Shown in pieces: positions 21,856-31,526 of a stretch of DNA of 64,000 nucleotides. The notes under the pieces were generated by a model that ran no database searches, had not been told where the DNA came from, and was given only the letters and a program-made list of their open reading frames with translations. The stretch comes from Lathyrus oleraceus. Its lineage: Eukaryota > Streptophyta > Magnoliopsida > Fabales > Fabaceae. Within the stretch, counting starts at the first letter, position 1, and the number at the start of each line of letters is the position of its first letter. The stretch is taken from assembly GCF_024323335.1 (NCBI RefSeq), contig NC_066581.1, forward strand, positions 432,778,136-432,842,135. Direction: 5' to 3'. The translations under genes were made by a program, and so were the position numbers.

Positions 21856-22746
21856 CGATTTTCCTAGTGGATTTGGCCAACTTTTCATGCTTGTTGTATT
21901 GTATTTATCTTGTGACATATTTTTGTGAAATTTGGGATTACTGTATTGTATGTAATGATTGAATTGCTTGATATTAATTCCTTGTATACTTGGTGATCTT
22001 TGTGAGATGAGTTCTATACCCGGACTCGAGTGCACTTAGGATAGGAGAATGGCGTAGTCTTGTTGACTTGTGTGGAGTTATTCCTTAGCAAGTTGACTTG
22101 CAAGTCCATTCACTTGGTGGAGGTCATGTTGGGATCAATAATGTCACACAAGTAGTTATGGTTAGACATTACTCTTTCCAATGTAGACCTTAGAAGCCAA
22201 GGACCTTAGTTTACCAAGCCCATCTTGGCCTATTTTTAGGATGTAGTGCGAAAGTCGTTCAAGTGTAAGATTTGATACGATTGTTACGCGATACTACAAT
22301 CATAAGAGTCTCTCTTGAGAATATTTTTTGGAATACCAGTAGTCGTTTCTCCGATAATATCCGAAAGATGGGATGATGACTATGGGAACCTCATGTAGAA
22401 CATGTTTGGCAGTTTAAACCCTAGTACACTCCCGTTGGGTGGTTTTTAACCGAGACTCCATGCTCGTGACTTACAACAAACCCTTGATTCATGGTTGATC
22501 CGTTCATGAATCCTTAATATCAATGGAACTTGGGTGTTGATAAGGTGTAAACCATAATCCACCAAAATGGATGATTGATATTAAGGATAACATGATCCAT
22601 CCCATGACCTTTGTTTGGTGTGTTTTGCTTGATCCTTGAGTGTGATTGTTGCATTCATGCATTCATGCACCCATTTGCATCCATATCATCAATAATGAAG
22701 AAAATTTTCAAGGAACTTAAGGGGTTTAGTTGCAAAATTTTCAGAC
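21856..22746 (+). other. 5' leader of the Ogre-like element
   Basis: About 0.9 kb without supported coding sequence lies before ORF1. The ORF at 22611-22898 is in another frame over the ORF1 start and is a shadow, although the lead-in IFKELKGFSCKIFRHGKTKK could be the original N-terminus if a frameshift lies near 22750. Confidence 0.5.
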
Positions 22747-24198
22747 ATGGAAAGACAAAGAAGGAATACAAAGAAGTACAACTTCAGGCAACTAGATTTG
22801 AAAGAGTTAAGGAATCTGACATCCTATGTATTGGATCCTTTGGGTTTCAAGGCTCGTTTTGGGAAGCTTCTTCCTCTTCTGACTACTCAGGTGGATGAAG
22901 GGTTGATGAGTGTATTGGTGCAGTTTTATGATCCCTTGTACCGTTGCTTCACGTTTCCGGATTTCCAGCTTTTACCTACGCTTGAGGAGTATGCCTATCT
23001 TGTGGGTATACCTATTCTAGACCAGTTGCCGTTCAGTGGCATGGAAAGTATTCCTACTTCTCAAGAGATAGCTGACATGTTGCACATAGATGAATCTCTG
23101 GTTGGTGCTCATATGACTACCAAAGGTGGAATTCAATGTCTCCCTTCTGAGTTCCTCATTGCTCAAGCTACTATATATGGGAAGGCCATGAGTGAGGATG
23201 CCTTTGAAGCCATATTTGTACTTCTCATCTATGGATTGGTATTGTTCCCCAACATCAACATGTTTGTGGATGTGAACGCTATTAGGATCTTTTCTACTCT
23301 TAATCCCGTTCCGACTCTGTTGGGTGATGCTTATTTCTCTTTGCATATGAGGAATGCAAAGGGTGGTGGCGCCATTGTATGCTGTTTGCCTCTGTTGTAT
23401 AAGTGGTTTATTTCTCACTTACCGCAGACGATCGCTTTCAAGGAGAACAAGGGATGTCTACCGTGGTCCACGAGACTTATGTCTCTCACTAATGATGATA
23501 TCTCTTGGTATAACCGTGTGTATGATGGTATGCAGATTATCGACTCTTGTGGTGAATTCTCCAATGTGCCTCTTCTCGGTACATGTGGTGGGATTAACTA
23601 CAACCCTGTTTTAGCACGTCGTCAGCTTGGGTTCCCCCTAAAGGATAAACCCAATAATATTCTGTTAGAGGGTGTGTTCTTTCAGGAGGGTAAAGATCCC
23701 CAAAACTTGAAAGCTAGGATGGTCCGTGCTTGGCGCAAGATTCATAGGAAAGGAAGGAAAGAGTTGGGTCCTAAGAATTGTGTTGCTATGGAGCCTTACA
23801 CTGATTGGGTTAGGAAGAGAGCTTCTGGGTATCTCATGCCTTACGAGTATCCGAGACCTACACCTATGATTATGGATGGGCCTTCAACCCTCCCTAATCA
23901 AGGAGAAAAGGAGTTGAGAGACGAAGACCGTTCACGTGCTTGGATCCGTGAACGCGAAGAGTTGCTTCAGCAGATTAGAGAGAAGGACGCTTTGATAGAG
24001 TTCCTCGAACATCAGGTTATTGATGATCCTGATGATGCATGGACTTCTCTACTTCCTCAGTCTTCCAAGTTTTGGAAGAGGAAGTATGATCGACTCGCCA
24101 AGGAGAAGGCGGATATGGAGGCAGCCTACGAGAGAGAGGTGAAGAGGCTTCGTGCATCCTATCTTCCTGTGTCCCGAGCTTTAGATGATTGTTTCTAG
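22747..24198 (+). CDS. Ogre ORF1 protein (DUF7745-like), open
   Basis: A 483-codon open frame sits upstream of gag, where Ogre elements carry their extra ORF1. The body is globular (LTSYVLDPLGFKARFGKLLP, DPLYRCFTFPDFQLLPTLEE, ALLGxx-like PVPTLLGDAYFSLHM, NPVLARRQLGFPLKD). The C-terminus from about residue 390 is charged and heptad-like (REREELLQQIREKDALIEFL and AKEKADMEAAYEREVKRL), probably a coiled coil. Function is unknown; from memory it resembles the plant domain DUF7745. It is the only unbroken gene of this element. The ATG at 22747 is the first in frame. Confidence 0.75.
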   Translation: MERQRRNTKKYNFRQLDLKELRNLTSYVLDPLGFKARFGKLLPLLTTQVDEGLMSVLVQFYDPLYRCFTFPDFQLLPTLEEYAYLVGIPILDQLPFSGMESIPTSQEIADMLHIDESLVGAHMTTKGGIQCLPSEFLIAQATIYGKAMSEDAFEAIFVLLIYGLVLFPNINMFVDVNAIRIFSTLNPVPTLLGDAYFSLHMRNAKGGGAIVCCLPLLYKWFISHLPQTIAFKENKGCLPWSTRLMSLTNDDISWYNRVYDGMQIIDSCGEFSNVPLLGTCGGINYNPVLARRQLGFPLKDKPNNILLEGVFFQEGKDPQNLKARMVRAWRKIHRKGRKELGPKNCVAMEPYTDWVRKRASGYLMPYEYPRPTPMIMDGPSTLPNQGEKELRDEDRSRAWIREREELLQQIREKDALIEFLEHQVIDDPDDAWTSLLPQSSKFWKRKYDRLAKEKADMEAAYEREVKRLRASYLPVSRALDDCF

Positions 24199-24386
24199 GG
24201 ACCCATAGGATGATTATTTTCCTTTTCTCTTGTATATGATTGGCAATGCTGTACTTCTTTCCCCGATATTATTTGATGAAATATTTCCATATGTGATAAA
24301 TGTTTAATATTTCCAAATTTGCAAATAAAACCCTAAAGTTCCTTTGAAATAAAAAACAAATCATATGCACAAACATTGCATGCATC
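24199..24386 (+). other. Spacer between ORF1 and gag
   Basis: About 190 bp, AT-rich, with no RNA or coding signal that I can support. The start of the following open stretch contains 'tttattttgaag|acaag' near 24461, which resembles a splice acceptor, so ORF1 may be joined to or skipped before gag by splicing. Confidence 0.3.
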
Positions 24387-25652
24387 ATGTGCATAAGCAG
24401 GTTTTGTTTCCAGCTTCTTGTCCTGTGGTCTAACTCTGTGTCCTTCATTTATTTTGAAGACAAGCTGACTCACCGGTACTACACTAGAGCCAACATTTCA
24501 AGATTGATGGATCACCTAGAGCAAGAGAACCGTGAGCTGAAAGAGGAGGTGGCCAGACTGAGTGCCTTGATGGAATCATTCTTGGCTGCCCAGAGCCAGT
24601 CTTCTCCGACGCCTTCAACTCCTCCCCAGAGGACAGTCATCTCTGAGATTGTTTCCTCAACCGTGCCTGCAGCCAGTGCATATTTTGCTCCAGCGGCCAT
24701 GCCAGCCAGATTCCCGTGGGGGATGCCTCCCAATTTCATGCCTGAGGGTCCTGCTCCAATCTTTGCTTCTATGCCGACATCTAGCCCGGTCCTTGCTGTT
24801 CCTCCTCCTGTCGTGCATACCATACCCAGGGTAGACGACACCATTTATCATTTTGAGCCGTTTGAGGGCCCAGATGTCTATGAAAAGATGGACGCTATGA
24901 ATGATCAATTTCTTGAGCTTCGCAAGGAATTGAAAACTCTTCGAGGAAAGGATCTTTTTGGCAAGTCTGCTGCCGAACTGTGCTTGGTTCCCAATGTGAA
25001 GATCCCTGTGAAATTCAAGGTCCCTGACTTTGAAAAGTACAAGGGAAATACTTCTCCTCTCAGCCACCTGGTCATGTATGCCAGAAAAATGTCAACTCAG
25101 ACCGACAATGATCAGTTGCTCATCCACTACTTTCAGGACAACTTGTCCGGTGCCGCCCTGCGTTGGTATATGGGTTTAGACAACGCGAACATCCGATCCT
25201 TCAACGACCTTGGCGAGGCCTTCGTCAAGCAATACAAGTACAACGTGGATATGGCTCCCGATAGGGATCAATTGAGGGCCATGTCCCAGAAGGACAAGGA
25301 AACATTCAAAGAATACGCCCAGAGGTGGCGAGAGTTGGTAGCACAGATCGTGCCTCCGCTAGAAGAGAAGGAAATGACCAAGATCTTTCTAAAGACTTTG
25401 AGTTCATTCTATTATGAGCGGATGATCGCTAGCGCTCCTTTTGACTTCACCAAGATGGTGAATATGGGGATGCGTCTAGAAGAAGGGGTTAGAGAAGGAC
25501 GTCTAACCAGGGAAGAAGGCTCTTCTGCCAAACGTTATGGGGCGTTTGCAAAGAAGAAAGATGGAGAGGCACATGTTGTGACCTCCCATGTGAAATCTAG
25601 AAGACCCTCTGTGAGGAGGAAGACCGTGCGTCCCGCCGGTAACCAGCACTAG
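24387..25652 (+). pseudogene. Ogre-like Gag
   Basis: This is the capsid part of a gag-pro frame. After a Met near 24505 comes a heptad-rich start (MDHLEQENRELKEEVARL), then a Pro/Ala-rich linker, then the retrotransposon gag domain (KFKVPDFEKYKGNTSPLSHL, HYFQDNLSGAALRWYMGL, AFVKQYKYNVDMAPDRDQL, FKEYAQRWRELVAQI). TAG at 25650-25652 cuts it where reading could continue in frame into the protease part. The first 40 codons before MDHLEQ may not belong to the protein. Confidence 0.85.
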
Positions 25653-27802
25653 GTGGCTCATATAGAACCTATTTTCAGAGACAATCAACAGTATCAACAA
25701 CATAGTAACAATCAGCAACCACATCCGTAATATCAACAACAACAACACCGACCGCAACAGCAGCCCTACCAGCCTCGAAACAATAATCAAACCAGCACGA
25801 TTTACGAGAGGAAAAGGGTCACCTTTGATCCTATTCCAATGACGTATGCAGAATTATATCCCTCTTTGATAGAGAGGAAGTTGATTACTCCGAGAGACCC
25901 ACTGGCTATACCTGCTAACCCGCAGTGGTGGTATAAGCCCGAATTACATTGTGTCTACCATTTTGGTGCTCCCGGCCACGACGTGGAGAATTGTTACCCT
26001 TTGAAGACCAAGGTTCAAGACCTTGTGAGGTGTGGCATTCTGTGTTTCGAGGACGTAGGTCCTAATGTAAAGAAGAACCCATTGCCCGGGCATGGGAAAT
26101 CTGTCAACATGGTCCAGGGCTGCCCTGGCAAGTACAAAGTCAAATATGTCAGTCATATTCGACAGTCTCTTGTCGAAATGCATCGTCTGCTATGTGATTA
26201 CAGTCATTATGAGCACGACCATGATAGATGCCGAGTATGCTCTGTTAACCGATTGGGTTGTCGCCAGGTGCGCAAGGATATTCAGGAAATGCTGGATGAA
26301 GGAGTCATTGAGATTCTTCAGAATAGGAATGTTGACGAAGATGAGCCTGAGGTCAACGTAATTTCCCCAGTATTCCGGATGCCCGAGCCTGTTATCATCA
26401 AATATGATGGTAGCAAGCAGAAGGCTTCTCCTGTTCTTATCATTAAGCCTGCCAGTCCTGTACCGTATTCTTCCGAGAAAGCCATCCCCTTTCGTTACAA
26501 CGTTGTTGCTGTAGAAGATGGGAAAGAGGTGTCCTTACCATCTTCCTCTGTTGTTAATATCGCAGATGTTAGTGGTTTGACCCGCAGCGGTCGTGTGTTT
26601 TTAGCACCTCTCAAGCCCCAGGCTAATGCTGATTTTGTTGAACGCCTGATTGGGAAAGCTGTGAGCACCCCGAATCCGACACCTGTTGTTAAGCCCTCCT
26701 CTACATTGATAACTCCTACTTCTGTTGGCTTGAGTGGCAATGTGAAAGAAGACTACGATGAGATGCTGAGGCTTATCAAGAAAAGTGAGTACAATGTTGT
26801 AGACCAGCTTCTACAAACACCATCCAAGATATCTGTGTTATCATTACTTCTGAATTCAAAACCACATAGAGAGGCACTGCAGAAGGTATTGGATGTGGCA
26901 TATGTAGATCATGATGTCACAATAGAACAATTCGATAGCATTGTTGCAAACATTACCGCTTGTAACAACCTGAGTTTCTGTGACTCTGATCTCCCTGAGG
27001 AGGGAAGAGACCACAACTTGGCTCTACATATATCTATGAACTGCAGAGACGACGCCATGTCCAATGTGCTGGTAGACACTGGGTCATCACTGAACGTATT
27101 GCCAAAAACCACTCTTTCTAAACTATCATATCAAAGGCCTCCCATGAGGCAGAGTGGAATTGTTGTGAAAGCTTTCGATGGGTCGCGCAAAACAGTGATT
27201 GGGGAAGTTGATCTCCCAGTCAAAATTGGACCAAGTGATTTCCAGATTACCTTCCAGGTTATAGATATCCACCCATTGTATAGCTGTCTCTTAGGCAGAC
27301 CATGGATTCACGAGGCAGGCGCCGTGACATCCACCCTACACCAGAAACTGAAATTTGTGAAAAATAAGAAGCTGGTAGTGGTAGGGGGAGAAAAGGCTCT
27401 CCTGGTTAGCCATCTGTCTTCCTTCTCGTATATAGATGCTGAGGATGAAGTTGGAACTCCTTTCCAAGCTTTATTTATAGCTGAGCCTATTGAGAAGAGA
27501 ACTCCTTCATTTGCTTCCTACAAAGATGCAAAGTTAGCCATTGAGTGTGGCGCAACTGCTGGTTTAGGAAAAGTGATTGAGCTAGAAGACAATAAGTCTC
27601 GGGCTGGCATAGGCTTTTCTTCTGGGGTCTTCAACACCAAAGGGTTATTCAAGAGTGGAGGTTTCATCCATGCCGGTCAGGATGAAGAAGCTGCTGCTGT
27701 CTTGAAAGAAGATACAGAGGATTCTGGCAATTTCATCATCCCTGGAGGGGTCTGCAACAATTGGGTCGCTATGGATATTCCTACAGTTATCCACAAGTCA
27801 AC
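25653..27802 (+). pseudogene. Ogre-like Gag C-terminus and aspartic protease (exon 1 end)
   Basis: It is in frame with gag after the TAG and a second stop (TAA 25728-25730, in a Gln-rich stretch). From 25839 it is open: TFDPIPMTYAELYPSL, a modified zinc knuckle CVYHFGAPGHDVENC (His in place of the second Cys), a long linker, and the protease active site VLVDTGSSLNVLPK near 27069. Then follow YSCLLGRPWIHEAGAV and further protease sequence. The frame ends in ...HKST at a donor-like ac|gtaatg, and the apparent TAA lies within the intron. Confidence 0.88.
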
Positions 27803-28067
27803 GTAATGGTCACTCTGTTTAAAAACCCTTCTCCCATGCCAAAAGGAGGAGTGATGACATTGTTGGCAACATAAATACAATGATATTTTCATTAAATAAA
27901 TTCATGTTAAATGTTTGTTTTTTCAATCATTTTCCCTTTTTTCTTTTTTGCATAAAATTGGTGATCACATAAAACCCTAAAAAATAAAAAAAAATCAATC
28001 TTTTCATCTGCATAATGATTGCCTTGTTTGAATTCTAAAGCTTTTCATATCCAAAATCATTATGCAG
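27803..28067 (+). other. Retrotransposon intron between protease and RT
   Basis: Donor gtaatg at 27803 and acceptor ttatgcag ending at 28067 enclose 265 AT-rich bases with stops in all frames. Removing it joins 'tcaac' to 'gttaatc' and gives one continuous frame (HKST then LIKPIENNDP). The minus-strand Tat element has an intron of 258 bp at the same place with the same kind of in-phase join. An intron here is known for Ogre elements. Confidence 0.8.
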
Positions 28068-29250
28068 GTTAATCAAACCCATTGAAAATAATGATCCAAC
28101 ACCATCTCCCAATTTTGAGTTCCCTGTATTTGAGACAGAAGAAGATGATGTTGAAGAGATTCCTGACGAGATTACCCGTCTACTTAAGCATGAAGAGAAG
28201 ATCATTCAGCCACATCTCGAGAATCTGGAAACAGTCAACTTGGGATCTGAGGATTGTGTTCGTGAAGTGAAGATTGGGGCACTCCTTGAAGAAACTGTTA
28301 AGAAGAGGTTGATTGAATTGCTACGAGAATATGTTGACGTCTTTGCTTGGTCGTATGAAGACATGCTAGGTCTAGATACTGATATTGTGCAACATTTCTT
28401 ACCTTTGAAGCCTGAGTGCGTGCCTGTGAAGTAGAAGCTCAGAAGAACCCACCCTGATATGGCAGTGAAAATCAAAGAGGAAGTTCAGAAGCAAATTGAT
28501 GCAGGGTTTCTGGTGACTTCTACATATCCTCAATGGGTGGCCAATATTGTGCCCGTGCCCAAGAAAGATGGAAAAGTCCGGATGTGTGTGGACTATAGAG
28601 ACTTGAATAAAGCTAGTCCGAAAGATGATTTTCCTCTACCACACATTGATATGTTGGTAGACAATACAGCTAAATTCAATGTCTTTTCATTTATGGATGG
28701 ATTTTCCGGATATAACCAGATCAAGATGGCACCCGAGGATATGGAGAAGACAACATTCATCACACCTTGGGGAACATTCTGTTATCGAGTGATGCCCTTC
28801 GATTTGAAGAATGCCGGAGCCACGTATCAACGAGCTATGACCACCTTGTTTCATGATATGATGCATAAGGAGATTGAGGTATATGTTGTCGATATGATTG
28901 CTAAGTCAAGAACGGAATTTGAACATGTAGAGCATTTGTTGAAGCTTTTTCAGCGTTTGAGGAAGTACAAGCTTCGTCTGAATCCCAACAAGTGTACATT
29001 TGGAGTCCGTTCCGGCAAGTTATTGGGCTTTATCGTTAGTGAAAGAGGTATTGAGGTTGATCCTGCAAAGGTCAAAGCAATACAAGAGATGCATGCACCC
29101 AAAACTGAGAAACAAGTCCGAGGCTTTCTTGGCCGCTTGAATTATATTTCCAGATTCATATCTCACATGACTGCCACATGTGCGCCAATATTCAAGCTCC
29201 TCCGGAAAGATCAGTCTCATGATTGGACCAAGGATTGCCAAAAGCTTTCG
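28068..29250 (+). pseudogene. Ogre-like reverse transcriptase
   Basis: This is exon 2. It has an acidic lead-in (ETEEDDVEEIPDEI), then EYVDVFAWSYEDM, then TAG at 28432-28434 where the related element in this window has Gln, then RT: PQWVANIVPVPKKDGK, CVDYRDLNKASPKDDFPLPH, FSFMDGFSGYNQIKMAPED, TPWGTFCYRVMPFDLKNAGA. The catalytic motif is YVVD instead of YVDD (codon 28888-28890, GTC for GAC), which should abolish polymerase activity. A frameshift near 29240 moves the thumb (LGRLNYISRFISH is still in frame) and RNase H to another frame. Confidence 0.9.
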
Positions 29251-30131
29251 ACAGTATTAAAGAGTATTTGTCTGAACCTCCGATTCTATCTCCGCCTATG
29301 GAAGGAAGACCTTTGATCATGTATCTGACTGTTCTTGAAGACTCAATGGGTTGTGTCCTCGGTCAGCAAGACGAATCAGGGAAGAAGGAGTATGCCATTT
29401 ACTACCTGAGTAAGAAGTTCACTGATTGTGAGTCTCGATACTCAATGCTTGAGAAGACATGATGTGCTTTGGCTTGGGCTGCTAAGCGCCTACGCCAGTA
29501 TATGATAAATCATACGACTTGGTTGATATCCAGAATGGATCCAATCAAGTACATCTTCGAGAAGCCTGCTTTAACAGGAAGAATTGCCCATTGGCAGATG
29601 TTGTTATCTGAGTATGATATTGAGTATCGAGCTTAGAAGGCTATTAAAGGTAGTATCTTGGCTGACCATTTGGCACATCAGCCTATTGAAGATTATCAGT
29701 CAATTCAGTATGACTTCCCGGATGAGGAAATTCTGTATTTGAAAGTGAAAGATTGCGATGAGCCTACACTCGATGAAGGGCCAGAGCCTGGTTCCAGATG
29801 GAGCATGGTGTTCGATGGCGCTGTAAATCAGTATGGAAATGGTATTGGGGCAGTGATTATTACTCCTCAGGGCACGCATATTCCTTTTACAGCAAGGCTA
29901 ACTTTCAAATGCACGAATAATATGGCTGAGTATGAGGCCTGTATTATGGGATTGGAGGAATGTATTGATCTAAGGATCAAGCATCTTGATGTATATGGTG
30001 ATTCGGCCCTCGTTGTTTATCAGATTAAGGGTGAATGGGAAACGAATCAGCCTAGCCTCATTCCATATAGAGATTATGCAAGGAGGATTTCGACGTTCTT
30101 TACTGAGGTTGATTTCCATCATATTCCTTGA
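29223..30131 (+). pseudogene. Dual RNase H region of the Ogre-like element
   Basis: The first RNase H (IMYLTVLEDSMGCVLGQ, YAIYYLSKKFTDCESRYS) lacks the catalytic Asp of the usual YCDAS motif, so it is a degenerate connection domain. The second, archaeal-type RNase H has a full D-E-D set (MVFDGAVNQYGNGIG, NNMAEYEACIMG, VYGDSALVV) and the final Asp in DENRMADALATLA. Such duplication is known for the Tat lineage. Stops TGA 29460, TAG 29634 and TGA 30129 interrupt the single frame; the last two fit CAG-to-TAG and CGA-to-TGA. Confidence 0.85.
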
Positions 30132-30143
30132 GATGAGAATCGG

Positions 30144-31526
30144 ATGGCAGATGCTCTCGCTACGCTAGCTTCAATGATTGTGGTAAAACTTTGGAATAAA
30201 GTTCCCAATATCACCGTGATGCGCTTGGATAGACCAGCTCATGTGTTTGCGGTAGAAGAGGTGAAAGATGATAAGCCATGGTATTATGACATCAAGTGTT
30301 TCCTTCAAAACCAGGTTTACCCGCCTGGGGCATCTGTGAAAGATAGGAAGACTTTGAGAAGATTGTCAGGCAGTTTCTACCTCAATGGCGAAGTGCTTTA
30401 TAAGAGAAATTTTGACATGGTTCTGCTCAGATGCGTGGATAGACACGAAGCAGACCTGTTGATGACTGAGGTCCATGAGGGTTCATTTGGTACTCATTCC
30501 AATGGACATGCCATGGCTAGAAAGATATTGAGAGCATGCTACTATTGGCTGACAATGGAGTCTGACTGCTGCAAATATGTGAAGAAATGCCATAAGTGTC
30601 AGATTTACGCGGATAAGATTCATATTCCTCCGACACTTCTGAACGTGATTTCATCTCCATGGCCTTTCTCCATGTGGGGAATTGACATGATTGGCATGAT
30701 AGAGCCAAAAGCATCTAATGGGCACAAATTTATTCTCGTAGCAATTGATTACTTTACTAAGTGGGTTGAAGCGGCATCGTATGCAAATGTGACCAGGCAG
30801 GTGGTCGTTAAGTTTATCAAGAATCAACTCATATGCCGCTATGGTGTGCCAAATAAGATCATTACTGATAATGGATCTAACTTGAATAACAAAATGATGA
30901 AAGAGCTGTGTAGTGAGTTCAAGATTGCGCATCATAATTCTTCGCCTTATAGACCCAAGATGAATGGGGCTGTTGAAGCTGCTAATAAGAACATCAAGAA
31001 GATTATCCAGAAGATGGTTGTCACGTATAAGGATTGGCATGAGATGTTGTCATTTGCTTTACATGGATACCGCACGTCTGTCCGCACTTCAACAGGGGCC
31101 ACCCCTTTCTCTCTTGTTTATGGCATGAAGGCCGTACTCCCAGTATAGGTGGAGATCCCATCAATGAGAGTCTTGATGGAGGCCAAGTTGACTGATGCTG
31201 AATGGGTTCAGAGTCGTTATGACCAGCTGAATTTGATAGAAGAGAAGAGATTGACTGCCATGTGCCATGGTCAGTTGTATCAGCAGAGAATGAAGAAAGC
31301 TTTTGATAAGAAGGTCAAGCCTCGTGTGTTCTGAGAAGGTGACCTTGTGCTCAAGAAAGTCTTGTCTTTCGCGCCCGATTCCAGGGGCAAGTGGACTCCA
31401 AACTATGAAGGTCCATATGTTGTTAAGAGAGCCTTTTCAAGCGGTGCGTTGATACTAACAACTATGGATGGGGAGGATTTCACTCGTCCTGTGAATTCAG
31501 ATGCAGTCAAGAAATACTTCGCCTAG
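30144..31526 (+). pseudogene. Ogre-like integrase
   Basis: It is in frame with the preceding RNase H. The zinc-binding domain (HEGSFGTHSNGHAMARKIL ... KCHKCQIYADK) is followed by a catalytic core with Asp (WGIDMIGMIEP), Asp (IITDNGSNL) and Glu (AVEAANKNIKK), all present. The C-terminal part has GATPFSLVYGMKAVLPV, then TAG 31146, EEKRLTAMCHGQLYQQRM, TGA 31332, and GKWTPNYEGPYVVKRAFS. It ends at TAG 31524-31526. There is no chromodomain, as expected for Tat. Confidence 0.9.

Noticed and set aside
23017..23418. Minus-strand 133-codon ORF
   Set aside because: Antisense shadow of Ogre ORF1.
27803..28067. Simple stop-codon and frameshift break between protease and RT
   Set aside because: Donor and acceptor consensus, in-phase join and the same arrangement in a second element favour a true intron.
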